64,000 bases of DNA. It comes from Aselliscus stoliczkanus. Lineage: Eukaryota; Chordata; Mammalia; Chiroptera; Hipposideridae. Shown in pieces: positions 1-13,269 of this stretch (within the stretch, counting starts at the first letter, position 1; each line of letters begins with the position of its first letter). The DNA lies in NCBI GenBank assembly GCA_033961575.1, contig CM066736.1, positions 89,821,352 to 89,885,351 of the forward strand, given 5' to 3'. The position numbers were made by a program, and so were the translations under genes. Below the pieces are notes generated by a model. That model did no database searches. It had not been told where the DNA came from and worked only from the letters and a program-made list of their open reading frames with translations.

Positions 1-30
1 TCTGGACAAAATAGTGTTTCACTGATTCAT

Positions 31-441
31 ATAAAATATGGATTTAACTACAATACTACTGCAGAGACAGAAGAGACAGTTTAGGAAATATAATCAATAA
101 GGTTGTAAATATTTTTTTAGGGGAACAGACGGATGCATGTCCTTTTAGGGAGACCACTTCATGGACAGTGTAGTGGCCTTACCACTGCACTGTACATCTG
201 AAGCTTCCACTGAACAATATAATATGTCAGCTATAATTTAACCTATATATAGTCATGGGATGTGGAATATAGTGTAGGGATAGAGTCAATGGAATTGTAA
301 TAGATATGTATGATATCGGGTGTGGGGGGGCAGGGGAAGGGGGAAAGGGCAGTCACTTTGTAAGGGGTGAAAAAAATAACTTTCATTGTTTTGTAAATCT
401 GTAAATAATAATAATAATAATAAAAATAAAATATGGATTTA
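31..441 (+). mobile_element. 5'-truncated L1, 3' UTR only, with 16-bp target duplication
   Basis: The insert (47-425) is a 3' UTR fragment matching, on the opposite strand, the L1 3' UTR at 47955-48330. It ends in an AAT-rich tail at about 407-425. The flanks repeat ATAAAATATGGATTTA at 31-46 and 426-441, a perfect 16-bp target-site duplication. Confidence 0.85.
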
Positions 442-479
442 CAATTTATCTTAAAGGTGGGAAGATATGTTCCCACATA

Positions 480-1380
<901 letters not shown>

Positions 1381-1384
1381 ATAG

Positions 1385-1570
1385 CCACCATTTATCAAAT
1401 ACTTCATATGTCTAGACACTGATGCAGGGACTTGACTCATGCAATTCTCATTACAGCTAGTTTACAAACATGGGAACACTTGACGCCAAATCACATAGGA
1501 AGTAGTGGGTTGAGAATTCAAACCCAGGCTAGCGTGACTTCAAACTCTTTGTTCACATCATTCTACTCTC
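1385..1570 (-). mobile_element. MIR SINE relic
   Basis: Reads as the reverse complement of MIR: ATTTATCAAATACTTCAT, then the TACAAACATGGG core region, then AGAATTCAAACCCAGGCT near the end. Highly diverged, as expected for an ancient mammalian repeat. Confidence 0.65.
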
Positions 1571-1979
1571 TGCCAAGGAGGAGGAAAGAGTAAACTTTGG
1601 GAGAAGCAGAGTTTCTCAGAGACCTCATCGTTGTTGCCTCAAGACCAGGCTGTTCTATTCAATTTAAAAATTTTAAAAGAGTATTTTGTAGCAGAGGCTT
1701 TGGATTAAGGCAAATCTGAAAGTAAATGTTTTCTCTAATTTTATAGACTTGGGGTATTTTTCAATTCTCAGCTTTAGTATTCTTATTTGTGAAATAGAGA
1801 GACTAACTTATCTAATTAGTTAACATGAGAATATATAATATACCTTGAGGAGAAACAATATAATATGAAGACATAACTATTCCTGCATCCCTGGGATGTA
1901 TAATAACATATTATTGTGTGTTCTTGTTTTGGAACTGAGTGAATTCAATTTGCTACTTTTCATTTAAAATGTGTTTTTC

Positions 1980-4020
1980 TATAATCACAACAGAACAAGG
2001 ATGTTTCAATATCAGAAAAATTCTCAGCATATTAAAGCAGACAATTATGATTATATTAGTAAATGCTGAAAAGCATGTGATTTGATTTGTTAAGTAAGCT
2101 TATTGAGAAATAAAATGGGAATATGAATGCTCTATTTAAATGTTATAATGTTTACCTAAAGATATAGCAGCCAACCATTGTTCTAATTCTAATAGGTGAA
2201 ACACTAATGCCATTTCTATTAAAATCAGGAACAAGATTTGAATGTTCACTTTCACTCAATCTTTCATAATGGGTTGGTGAGTCTAGTGAATTAAATAAGA
2301 AAATGAGATAATTTGTATGAATATTTGGGAAAAGTTACCACCCATCTATTTTTACTTACATATATTATATACAAATAAAAATTTAAAAACTGCTATAACA
2401 CATATGATAATTTGGTAAAGTATATATTAATGCAAAGCAAAAACCATTTTTCTCTACCTAACAATATGTACATGGAAATAGAAATGGGTAAATATTTTAT
2501 TTATAATAGCAATAAAATCATACATTTAAGAACTACATGGAAATTAATTTAATTAAAGCTGATAATTTTATTGAAAAATATAAAACAGACATTACTAAGT
2601 GAAACACTTTAAATATATTATTGGATGTGAAAACTTATTATTAAAAATGTTGATTCTCTTACATTTAATTTATAAAAACAATGTAATTCCTTTTAGAATT
2701 CTAAAACTCTTGTTTTGTGAGAGGGGGATCACTTTATACCACATATTAACAAACTCACACTATGAGGCTGCTCTAATAGTTCAGTGATATGATTTTATAT
2801 ATATGACACATATATATCAAAATCCATAAAATATCTATAAAGCAATGTATACATATATGTATATACGTATATTTAAAGATGACACACATACATAGTATTT
2901 TATTTTGGTGAGAAAAAGTGAATGTATTTAATAGATTTTGCCACTAGTACATATTCACCTTGATTAATATAAGTTTGGACTTATGTCACAGAAATATTTA
3001 AAATTAAAACTATGACAATTTTAGAAGAAAAGCATGAGACTATATGTAGAACATAGGATACTTTTTTGAAAGCAACATATGAAACATCAAAATTATAAAG
3101 GAACATAAAGGTAGATATGATTATAAAAAAGTATATTTGCTTGAGATTTGGTTGCTTGAATAGGGCCAAATATAAACACTGTATAGGGCCAGCCGATGGT
3201 GCGGTGATGAAGCGCTGGCTTAGAAAGCCAGCGGCCCCGGTTCGGTCCCACATATGAGGGCCAGTGACACTGCCCTCAAAAAAAAAATAAAATAAAGAAA
3301 TAAACACTGTATAGATAAAGGCATAAAACTAGGATCTCTTGCAAACTTGTATTTAAAACATAAACCATACAATAAAGATGGATGAAGTTTATCTGAATAG
3401 GCTAGGCATAGAGGAGGTAACAAAATAATTACTAGACATGTGAAACACACTCATTTTTCCTGTTAGGGAAATTCAACATGTAATTAAATATGGTAACTCT
3501 CACTAATAAATTTGATGAAATTTTAAGAATTGTCGTAAGAGTGAATTTTAGGGGATATGCAAGAAAAAAGCATGATGCTGCATAGGGTAGAAATATGAAT
3601 TGATATGGCCTTTGGGGAAAGGCATCAACCAATACATGTTGAAATTTAAAATGTAGAATCCTTTGAAGTCAGCAGTTGATGTTCTGGAGATCAGCCTTAT
3701 AGAAATAAAAGCATAAACGCACATGAAGAGCTACATAAAAATGTTTATTACATCATTAGTTGGAGTGGTAACTGAAGACAACTCCAATACCCATTACTAG
3801 AAAATAGTTTAATTAATTGCAGTCTATCCGTGCCATGGAATATTATGTAGTTCTTGAATGAATTATATCCACACTTATTCAGTTGGAGGGATTTCTACAA
3901 TAAGAAAAACAAAATACAGAAAGACATATAGAATGTTATTCAACTATTGTGCTACAAACAAAGCAAGCCCCTCATATATGTATATTAATAATTATAAGAA
4001 CATAAAAAAAACATTAGAAA
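1980..4020 (+). mobile_element. Ancient L1/HAL1-type LINE relic, interrupted by a SINE
   Basis: Diverged plus-sense LINE text is legible: AATGCTGAAAAGCATGTGAT (the DAEKAF region) and CATTTCTATTAAAATCAGGA of ORF2, then 3'-end-like text near 3680-3930 (ATTGCAGTCTATCCGTGCCA). No frame is open. A short SINE inserted at 3187. Confidence 0.55.
3172..3314 (+). mobile_element. Short tRNA-derived SINE (head-only) with 15-bp target duplication
   Basis: The insert (3187-3299) has the family head: GGTGATGAAGCGCTGGCT, a hairpin, then a B-box-like GGTTCGGTCCC and GGGCCAGTGACACTGCCCTC running straight into an A-rich tail. ATAAACACTGTATAG is repeated at 3172-3186 and 3300-3314. Confidence 0.9.
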
Positions 4021-4049
4021 ATTGAACATGTTTATAGAATGAAAATATA

Positions 4050-4480
4050 ATTATATGTGTTAGTCCATGTTTGCCACATATAACCACAAATCTTGGTTGC
4101 TTACAACTACAGAATTTATTGTAATGTTTGATCATCAGGTTGAGAGAAATCCTCTTGATCTAGGTTATTTTAACTTGATGGCTCTGCTTCAGGTCTCCAG
4201 TCACCTAGGACTGAATATGGGCTATGGTTTTGGCTTAGAACTGCACCATGTGTCTCATTCTGAGGATCAGGTAGAAGGGGCAGTACCTATCTGAGGTAAG
4301 CACTGCTCACAGCAAAGGGAAAAACCCCATTGCAAACTTGCACTTAGGTCCCTGCTCTTATTACATCCACTAACATCCTATTGGCCAAAGCAAGTCGTAG
4401 CACTGACGATGTTGACTGGAGCAAGACATGTATCAAAGCACAAAGTAAAAGTGAAGATAAGTACAATCTGCCTACTCTGA
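4050..4480. repeat. Probable ancient interspersed repeat, class not settled
   Basis: Phrases such as CTATTGGCCAAAGCAAGTC and ACTACAGAATTTATTGTAAT resemble medium-reiteration mammalian repeats I have seen elsewhere, but I cannot assign the family. A 75-residue frame here is not gene-like. Confidence 0.35.
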
Positions 4481-5322
4481 CCCCCATGGTGTGAGTGTGG
4501 ATATATAATACTACTAATAAGAATTAAGACTAAAAATTGTATCTACTATGTGTAAGATTCCATCTATATATAACTTTATATTTATTAGTATTCACTAAAA
4601 GGATAATTATGGTTACATTTGGATAATATAATTTAAAGTAATTTTTACTTGTTTTATTTTTTTCTGAATTATTTGAAATTGTGATCATAAATATGTATAT
4701 ACATTCAAAAATTATACTAACATTTTGAAAACTAAATAAAGGGTGAAAAAAAATTTTACTTTTCATCTTCTTTTTCCTGTCTTGATCAGGGTTACATAGC
4801 ATATCTCTTGAGATGAAGAGCTGAAATAAGATACTTACTTGTGTCCTTTTCATTCATTCAATCCCTCGAGGTAAAACAGAATCTTTACTTCTTATGAAGA
4901 TCCAATACTAGTTGAAGGTTTTCTAGTCAGTTGAGTAGAATGGTTATCTACTTTTTTCTTTGCTGTGTAGCTGCTTAAACTGCCAACTTCCTCAGTTATT
5001 AGGGTATAAATGTAGTGTAGAAATTAACAAAAACTAAACAACAGCAGACACATACTTTAATGGCTGTAACAATACCTAGATTCTGGCCCTTTCAATGCCA
5101 TTCTGTAGTGTAACAGTGGGTAGACCACTGCCGTTTTCTGAGGTCTGTAGGCTTTCATCAATATACACATGCACACGTCTAGGAACAGGCATATACATCC
5201 ATGTGTATGTGCTTCTGTGTACCTGAATGACCATTTCGTGTATGGTGAACTGAGTTCTCAGTCATAGAAAACTTTGTATCAGTTAGCTTTGAGCCAACAA
5301 AAGTGGTAAAGCATCTTCCTCA
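4480..5322. other. Intergenic, nothing recognised
   Basis: A+T-rich sequence 3' of OR51S1. It may hold that gene's 3' UTR at the high-coordinate end; no clear polyadenylation signal close to the stop was found. Confidence 0.35.
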
Positions 5323-6291
5323 TTAAGCACAACCCACCTTTCTGGGCTTCAACCTCTTCAGTATCCTCTCTCTAATCTCCTTCATCTTGACACTATAGAG
5401 AATAGGATTTATCAATGGAGGAAGCAGGAAGTGGACATAGGAAAGAAGAGTATGGGCAGACTGAGGGATTGGCACCCTAAGATGGCCAATGAGCGCCAGG
5501 AGGATCATGGGCACGTAAAAGAAGAGCACAGCAGAGAGGTGAGTAGCACAGGTTTGGCCAGCCTTCCAGCGATTCTCACTGGATCCCAAACCTTGCAATA
5601 CCCTGCCAATTAGACCATAGGAGAGGAAAATAACCAAGGGGTCCAATCCCATGGCTGACAGGACCACAAAGAGGCTATAGACTGCACCCCAAGCTCCTGG
5701 GCAGGCCAATCGGGTCATATCTGGATGCAAGCAATAAGAATGGGTCAGGACCTGTGGCCGGCAGTAGGGCATGTGGGCCAGTAGAAATGGCAGGGGCAGA
5801 TGGAGACTTAGGCTGCGGAAAACAATGGCCAGGCTGATCTTACTGATGACATCATTGGTGAGGAGTGTTGGATAGTGGAGAGGGCGGCAGATAGCCAGTG
5901 CCCGATCCAAGGCCATGGCAAGTAAGACAGAAGACTCCATGATGGAAAAGACATGGATAAAGAACATCTGTAGGAGGCAGGCTGAGGCAGGGACAGCATG
6001 AGCATCAGCAAGGGCAAGACCCAGCAGAGTGGGCATCAGGGATGTGGCCAGGCCAACATCAGACATACTAAGCAGGGAGAGGAAGAAGTACATTGGGCGG
6101 TGCAGGGTGGGCTCCAGGGCAATGATCCAGAGGATAGTACCGTTGCCCAGAACAGAAAGAAGGTAGACAGCAATGAAGAATATTGTCCACCAGGAGGGTA
6201 CAGCTGACAGGCCTGGCATGCCCACCAACAGGAAGGTGGAGGCCATTGAAGTGCTGCTATTGGGGGCTGCCAGGGTGAGGAATGTTGACAT
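5323..6291 (-). CDS. OR51S1: Intact olfactory receptor, family 51 (OR51S1 orthologue)
   Basis: Odorant-sensing G-protein-coupled receptor that would act in the ciliary membrane of olfactory neurons through Golf and cAMP. The 322-residue single-exon frame is the normal length for family 51. Visible landmarks: an N-glycosylation sequon at N11-S-S, GN at 49-50 in TM1, PMYFFLSLLSMSD at 66-78 in TM2, the TM3 cysteine at C105, MALDRALAIC at 126-135 (the DRY-type motif), extracellular-loop cysteines C187 and C197, SY at 224-225 in TM5 and PPLINPILY at 291-299 in TM7. The start sits just before the sequon and no longer frame is supported. I recognise the sequence as closest to human OR51S1; the wording MPYCRPQVLTHSYCLHPD is characteristic. 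The ligand is unknown. In human, OR51S1 lies among other family-51 genes, as here. No lesions are seen. Confidence 0.88.
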   Translation of the reverse strand: MSTFLTLAAPNSSTSMASTFLLVGMPGLSAVPSWWTIFFIAVYLLSVLGNGTILWIIALEPTLHRPMYFFLSLLSMSDVGLATSLMPTLLGLALADAHAVPASACLLQMFFIHVFSIMESSVLLAMALDRALAICRPLHYPTLLTNDVISKISLAIVFRSLSLHLPLPFLLAHMPYCRPQVLTHSYCLHPDMTRLACPGAWGAVYSLFVVLSAMGLDPLVIFLSYGLIGRVLQGLGSSENRWKAGQTCATHLSAVLFFYVPMILLALIGHLRVPIPQSAHTLLSYVHFLLPPLINPILYSVKMKEIRERILKRLKPRKVGCA

Positions 6292-6314
6292 AATTCAGAA
6301 TCCCTCTTTGAACT

Positions 6315-6331
6315 CTGAAAACTGAAAACAG
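6315..6331 (-). promoter_or_regulatory. Candidate 3' splice acceptors upstream of OR51S1 coding exon
   Basis: Read on the minus strand, two TTTTCAG motifs lie about 25-30 nt before the start codon. OR genes usually have a non-coding 5' exon spliced to the coding exon close to the ATG, so these are plausible acceptors. No branch point or upstream exon was established. Confidence 0.35.
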
Positions 6332-7163
6332 GTTAGAAAGATATACTTAATCTTATGATATATTTGCATGATGTTTTCTAAAACAGCCCGCCTTTTCCCT
6401 CCTCTGCTCTCCCTCGCTTCCTTCCCCAACAGGTAAACATATACATACACATTCCTTCCCCCCACACACATTCATTCTAATATTTATGCCACAGTCATCC
6501 CTTACTTTAGAGTTTTACCATAGCTGTCCTTAAGCTCTGTTTTTCTCTTGAAATTGTTTTTCCATATTCATTTAACCCTGCCTTTCCAGGTAATTATTTC
6601 CTAATTTATCTTTATGTAAATTATCTTAATGTAAACACCCGGCAGAGGGTTTATACTCCCTACTTTTTCTACCCCTCCCAATCCCAGGCCTCTGACTTCT
6701 GTGCTGCCTTAACACACACACATTTCAGTTCACTTTAAAGGTTCTAATTAAGATTATCAATTAGCCATTTATTACTAAATCAAGAAACACTCATTTTTCT
6801 AAATGGATATTTCTCATTGAGTCTTGGCTGTTATGAATCTATTTTTTCCTCTTCTTTTTAATTCTAACTCTCAGAATTTCACTTCTTAGTTTACCTTGCT
6901 GTGCTCCATCCAATTTGTACATTGGTATTTTTAAGGGATCTTTATTTGGCTCTTTTCTTTTTCTTTAGTAGTCCTATCTACTCTCATGACTTCAACTAAA
7001 CTCCATGAACTGATCAATCATGAATATATCCCTCAGATTATTCTATACTCATCTCATCCTGGAAATTTCTATGTGGATATCCCATGTATATTAAATTCAA
7101 ATAATCCAAAACAGATCTTAACAGATGCATCTTAAAATCTCTTTTAGACTCCTCAGTTAAGAG
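6332..7163. other. Upstream region of OR51S1, nothing firm recognised
   Basis: Pyrimidine-rich, repeat-poor sequence. It should hold the OR51S1 non-coding exon and promoter if these are close, but neither can be placed by eye. Confidence 0.3.
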
Positions 7164-7619
7164 AGAGTGGTGGGAGGGCCAGCTGAGTGGTGCGGTGGTT
7201 AAGCGCTGGCTTGGGAAGCCAGCGGCCCCAGTTCGGATCCCACATATGAGGGCCAATGACACTTCCCTCTACAGCTAACAACAGCTCCATCTGGAGCTGG
7301 GCTGTGCGAGCCCCGGCGATGGTGTGGGCTGCAGCCCCTGCTGCAGTGGGCTGCCATAGGCTACAGTGAGTGGCCGGCAGCCAGCGTGAGCTGCCAATAG
7401 CCGCGGTGAGCAACCATCCAGAGGCTGGCGACTGATCTGCCTCACCTGGGAAGAGCACAATGATGATACCAACATGGGCCAGTGAAGCAATGTCCTCCAC
7501 AACTAGACTGAAGAACAAAAAGACAGCAACTTGTCTGTTCCCCTTCCCCGATTCCCCAACACTGTTCCCCTCCCTCAATTCCCCAATAAAATCTTTAAAA
7601 AAAAAATAGAGTGGTGGGA
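7164..7619 (+). mobile_element. Long tRNA-derived SINE with 12-bp target duplication
   Basis: The insert is 7176-7607. It has the same head as the short SINEs, then a GC-rich body (CAGCTCCATCTGGAGCTGGG, CAGCCCCTGCTGCAGTGGGC), then a C-rich tail ending in CCCCAATAAAATCTTTAAAA. AGAGTGGTGGGA repeats at 7164-7175 and 7608-7619. Its antisense frames of 74-216 residues are not genes. Confidence 0.92.
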
Positions 7620-7764
7620 AAATTACAAAAATGACAAAAAAAAAAGAGAGAAACGTATATTGGTTCCCTAAGTGAGTTGGTGACATTACTACACACCAAT
7701 TTTCCAAAATAAAAGCCTCACAGTGAAAACTCTTCATAAAACAGAAACATGAAGGAACTTTCTC

Positions 7765-9990
7765 AACCTGATTAAGGGCATCTATGAATAAACCTAACAT
7801 CATACTTGACTGTGGGATTTAGAATGAGGAAAAGTTATCTGCTTTTGCCACTTCTATTCAACATTGTACTGAAAGTTCTAGGTAATGCGTTAAAGAAAAC
7901 AAATTATAATGTCCAGTTGGTAAGGAAGTCATAAAGATATCTTTATTCACAGATGACATGAATCTATTTGTAGAAAATTATAAGGAATCCAACAAAAAAC
8001 TACTGAAACTAATCAATGAGTTTAACAAGACCACTGGATACAGTCAAGATACAAATATCAGGTGTATGTATATTTAATAGCAATGAACAATCTGAAAATG
8101 AATTAGGAAAACTCATTTAAAATAGAATCAAAATTTTAAAAATAGGAATATTTTTAACAAAAAATACACTATTTGTACATTGAAAACTACAAAAACAATG
8201 CTGAGAAAAATTAAAGAATCTCTAAGTAAATGGAGAGCTTTCCATATTTATAGATTAGAAGATGATATAGTAAATATAGTAAAAATATTCATAAATATTA
8301 GATATTTCTCAACGATTCCCAAATTTATCTTTAGTTTCAACAATATCCCTAACAAAAGGCCAAATTCCTTTTTGTAGAAACTGCTTTTAAGCTTATCCTA
8401 AAATTTATATGGAAATGCTTTGGAACTAGAATAGCCAAAATGATTTTGAAAAAGAAAAAACAAAGTTGAAAAAATTACACTACCTAATTTCAGAAGCTTA
8501 CTATAAAACAACACTAGTAAAGATGGGGCATAAAAACAGACATATGGACTAAGGGACTAGAATAAGAGTTTTGCAATGAACTCACGCATATACAGGCAAT
8601 TGATTTTCAACAAGGATGCCAATGTACAATGGGAAAAGGAAAGTCTCTTTAACAAATGGTGTTGGGAAAACTGGATATCTACATGCAAAATAATTAAATT
8701 ATAAATATTACAGAATGCATAAAATCACCTTTACATGGACTAAAGATTTAACATAAGACCTGGAACTGTAGAAGAAAACATAGGGGGAAGTTTAATGACA
8801 TTAGAATTAGCTGTGATTTCTTGTATATGACACCAAAAGCACAAATAATAAAAGCAAAATTAAACAAATGGGACTACATCATATTTAAAAGTTCTGTAAT
8901 AGATATGTATGATATCGGGGGTGCGGGGACAAGAGAGGGGGGTGGGGTGACTTTGTAAGGGGTGAAAAAGATAACTATTGCATAGTTTTGTACATCTGTA
9001 ACTATTAATAATAGTAATAATAATAATAAAAATAATAAAAGTTCTGCACAGCAAAGGAAATAATCAACAGAGTAAAGGTAACCTACTGAATCGGAGAAAA
9101 ACAATTGTAAACTATCTCTGATAAAGGATTAATAACCAAATATATAAGGCTCATGCAACTCAACAGCTAAAAACAAACAAACAAATCCCCTAAATTTTAA
9201 AAAGGCAAAGAAACTGAATAGATATTTCTCCAAAGAAGACATCCAAATATGTTCAACATCTTGAATCATCAGGGAAATGCAAATAAAAAACATAATTAGC
9301 TATCACCTCATACCTATTAGGATGGGTATTATCAAACACATAAAAGATAAGAATTGATGAGTATGTGGTTAAATTGGAATGCTTGTTGGTTCCCACGGTT
9401 GGTGGAAATGTAAAATGGTGCAGCTACTATATGGAAAACAGTATAATGGTTCCTCAAAAAATTAAAAATAGAATTATCCTATGATCCAGCAATCCCACTT
9501 CTGGGTCTATATCCAAAAAGATTGAAATCAGGATCTTGAAGGATATCTGCACTCCCATGTTCACTTCAGCATTATTCACAATAGGCAAGATACATAAATA
9601 ACTTAAATGTCCATCAATGAATAAATGGATAAAAATGTATGACACATACATGCAAGGGAATGTTGTTCAGCCTTAAAAATGAAGGAAATCCTGCCATATT
9701 CTACAACATGGATGCATCTGGAGGACTATCTGCTAAGTAAAATATAGCTTCACAGAAAGACAAATGCTGCATGATTCCAGTTATATGAGGTACATAAATA
9801 GTCAAAAGTACAGAAACATAGAGAATGGTGGTTGCCATTGCTGTTTAGTGAGTATGAAGTTTCAGTTATGTAAGATGAATAAGTTCTAGAGATCTTCTGT
9901 ACAACATTGTGCCTATAGTTAACAACTTAAAAATTTGTAAAGAGGTTAGAGCTCATGTTAAGTGTTCTTATAATAAAAAATTTACAGCAA
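7765..9990 (+). mobile_element. Old 5'-truncated L1 (ORF2 end plus 3' UTR), with nested insertion
   Basis: Plus-sense ORF2 text from the reverse-transcriptase region (CACTTCTATTCAACATTGTA, then TTCACAGATGACATGAATCT, a decayed YADD motif) runs to an L1M-like 3' UTR near 9850-9990. All frames are closed. A younger L1 tail interrupts it at 8897-9036. Confidence 0.8.
8887..9046 (+). mobile_element. Nested 140-bp L1 3' tail with 10-bp target duplication
   Basis: The insert (8897-9036) is the same 3' UTR end as in the L1 at 31-441, ending in AAT repeats. AAAAGTTCTG stands on both sides (8887-8896 and 9037-9046), and the older ORF2 reads on across it. Confidence 0.9.
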
Positions 9991-11160
9991 AAATAAAATG
10001 TCATAGCGATGGCACCACATATAAAGTTAAAAGACAAGGGAAAGATGGGACAGAGTGTCTCAGGATGGGACAATCTTTGCAACTTACATTACTGAAAAAA
10101 GTTTAAATTTAGAATATTTAAAGAATTACATATAAATAAGATATGGACAATCTAATATTAAATCAGGAAAACATGAACAGTGATTTATTCGTACAAGAAT
10201 AAATACAGATGCTAAATAAAAGTATAATAAATTCATCTCAGTGGTTACTAAAAGAATGCATATTTTTAAAAAATGATACAACATTTCCTACCCATCATGT
10301 GGAATAAAAATCACAAAATTGGATAAAATTATATGCTGGAAAAGATATTAAAATATGATTTTTAATCAAGGCTGTCAAGTTATAAAATTATGTAGACCTT
10401 TTGAGAAGAATTTGGAACATCTCATTAAAACAAGAAATTTACTTGATTGGACAATTCTAGCTCTTGATATGTCTCTCACAGAGTATGCATAAAAGGGCAT
10501 TAAATATTTTTGTTTGCAAGAGGAAAAAAGTAGAGTTCTTCATAATTCTCATATTAATTCTGATAACTAATCAGAGAGATGGTTGTGATGCATGAGAGTC
10601 AACAGCTAAGAGTGGAGATATATTGTCGAATTAGAAAAAAAGATGCATAGTATTTATGCATTGTGATATCATATATGTTTTGAAAGACTCCTAAAATTTC
10701 TATTTCCCTGATAGCTATATTTGTACATAAATGTCTACAATTAGTCTGGAAGGATTTGCATTAAATTTATCTCATTAAGGTCATAATGACTGGGGCAGGG
10801 GACTAATATTGAATTCAGGATAGTATTCAAAGGTGACTTTGGCCTTAACTCTAATACTTCATTTTTTTCTTGAAAAGATATATTTTCATATCAAATGAGT
10901 AACTATCAATTATTCATTAAACTCCATTGTCTCATCTCAAATTTTCCTTTTGTATCTAATTCTTTTCCTTGCCAACGGTGCTTTGGTTTTTGCTGAGGCT
11001 TTTGTTTGCATTATCCCGATTGGCTTCTCTGCTGCCAATCCTCCCTCCATACAAATCCCATAGTATTACTTCTAATTTGCAATCTGCTAATGTGGCTGTG
11101 CCGTCTTCCCTTAAAACCATCTGAGTTTCCTCTGTTAAAATAAAGGCCACACCTTTATTT
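9991..11160. other. Unresolved, possible ancient LINE remnants
   Basis: A+T-rich sequence without open frames. Parts of 10140-10520 have the texture of an ancient L1/HAL1 3' end, but the match is too weak to assign. Confidence 0.3.
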
Positions 11161-11625
11161 GTCATAGAAACCCTTTCACCATCTGGCCCCAGACAATCTT
11201 TACTGCTTAACCCATTTTAATTTCTGCTTGCATCTTAACCTTCCAGAACTACTGTGTCTTCATATATGTTATTACTTTTTACACCATCAAAGCGTGCGTT
11301 TTATAGGTAGAATTCCCTTCTCCCTCTCTGTAGCATCCTACCTCATATATATCATGAAGTTCCAGGTAGGACATTGGTGTTCTTCCTGAACCCCTGCAGG
11401 AAGACCTCTTCTCAAACAGGTCCTGGGCTAACTATCTACCCTCTCCTGTCACACTGGCACATTCTCTAGCAGAGTCCCTGTTATTCTCTGTTATTAATGT
11501 TTCTTTCTGTGTCTTCCTCCTCAATGAATTGTAACTTCTTCATAGATGGTTCTTTATTTTATGCATTATTGTGATTCCAGTTTCTGGTTTATACTAAGCC
11601 TCCAATAAATGTGCTTCATAAATCT
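11160..11625 (+). mobile_element. L2 LINE relic
   Basis: Diverged 3' half of L2 in plus sense: a CTGCAGGAAGACCTCTTCTC block (the usual 'aggccttccc' region) and a 3' end with TGAATTGTAACTTCTTCATA and CTCCAATAAATGTGCTTCAT. Confidence 0.65.
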
Positions 11626-11980
11626 TTTACACTTCTATGTTGTGCTTTTGCAATTCTATTTCTCTAAATTTTCTACTGTATTTCATCCCTCTTTCTGAAA
11701 TACTCACTTAATTTTATTATTCCATAACTATCACCTTTCTCAAAACATTCCCATACACCCCTCATGTAAATCCTCCAAAATGTTATTCTTTCCTTCAGTG
11801 GAGTGCTTTTTTCCCAACATGTTTTTGGTCCCCATTCTCTCCTCCTATGACTCTTGAAGTCTCTGACTTTTTTCCTGAAATGTACCCAAATGGAGCTTCT
11901 GAGTGTCTGGGCTTACAATCTGGAGAACAGAGAGAGGTTTCTCATATATGCTATACATTTACAGAACATTCCTGCTCATT

Positions 11981-12410
11981 AAAAAAAGGTCAGGGGGCTG
12001 GCCAAGGGGTGCTGGCGCGTTGGTTAAGAGCTGGCTTGGGATGCCAGCGGCCCGGTTCGGATCCCACTTAGAGGGCCAGTGACACTGCCCTCTACAGCTA
12101 AGAAGGTGAAAAACAGCTCCACCTGGAGCTGGGCTGCACAAATCCCAGCAACGGTGTAGGCTGCAGCCCCTGCTGCAGTGAGCTGCCAATAGCCGTGGTG
12201 AGCGGCCGTCCAGAGGCCAGCGACCTATCTGCCTCGTCCGGGAAGAGCACAATGACAATACCAACATGGACCAGTGAAGCAACGTCCTCCACAACTAGAC
12301 TGAAGAACAAAAGGACAGCAACTTTTCTGTTCCCCTTCCCCAATTCCCCAATGCTGTTCCCCTCCCCCAATTCCCCAATAAAAATCTTAAAAAAAAAAAA
12401 AAAGGTCAGG
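11981..12410 (+). mobile_element. Long tRNA-derived SINE with target duplication
   Basis: The insert starts at 11995 (GGGCTGGCCAAGG) and ends in an A-run. It has the family head, GC-rich body and C-rich tail with CCCCAATAAAAATCTT. The target duplication ends in AAAGGTCAGG at 11985-11994 and 12401-12410. Confidence 0.92.
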
Positions 12411-12676
12411 TAATAGATATGCTTGATAGCAGGTAAAGCAGAAAGAGGTTTGGGATAGGTGCTTGTTGAACAAAGCTTGTGAGGCTTTTGTGGGGATAGT
12501 TAAGCTACCACATGGAAAACTTCATGACAGGTTCACTCCTTCCCAGATATTTGAAGGCCCTCTTCTGCATACCTAATTAATATATATATATATATTTTGC
12601 CATTTACACTATTCTCACACACAAAAAGTTACATTTTATAATTATGGCCCATGTCCACACATAATATAGACATATG

Positions 12677-12679
<3 letters not shown>

Positions 12680-12707
<28 letters not shown>
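12680..12707. repeat. (CA)n microsatellite
   Basis: Pure CA repeat of about 28 bp. Confidence 0.95.
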
Positions 12708-12984
12708 TTATCCATATTGATACACAGAAACACACTCACACACTTGTAAAAAAGTTTATATTTGTGGACAGAAATATTTTTGAGGCAGGTGCATATCAAA
12801 TTAATAGGTATTCAAACGAAAACTGTAATTCATACTCATACATGCTTTCAAGGATACAGAAATATACAAATGCTCATTTCCTAAGATAGAAGCACTTCTG
12901 TATATGAACTGATACATATTCATGTACTCACATGAAGAAGCATGTGGAAACAAAAGCACCTGCACATGCACATATGTGTTGTTT

Positions 12985-12987
<3 letters not shown>

Positions 12988-13033
<46 letters not shown>
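12988..13033. repeat. (CA)n microsatellite
   Basis: About 46 bp of pure CA. The 600 bp from 12660 to 13270 is CA-rich overall and may be one decayed array. Confidence 0.95.
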
Positions 13034-13035
<2 letters not shown>

Positions 13036-13269
13036 CTCTACAAATCATGAACGGCAAATGCTCTTAACTAATCTTTTGCCATCTCACACAGTCACAGGCA
13101 GGTAAAGTCAAAGATTCAATCATTTTTCCAACACACACATATGCAGGCAATGAGTAACTTATCGCTTCACATACACAAATATTAGTCAGATGTTCACAAA
13201 CATCTCTTCAATACCTAGTACATATCCAGAGATACGTCAGAGATGCAGTGGATCATAAACATACACCTT

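Noticed and set aside
5998..6207. Plus-strand frames opposite OR51S1
   Set aside because: Shadow frames of a conserved receptor gene on the other strand.
7153..7803. Minus-strand frame of 216 residues
   Set aside because: It runs antisense through a long SINE (7176-7607). The same peptide text recurs in the frames over the other long SINEs, so it is repeat-derived.
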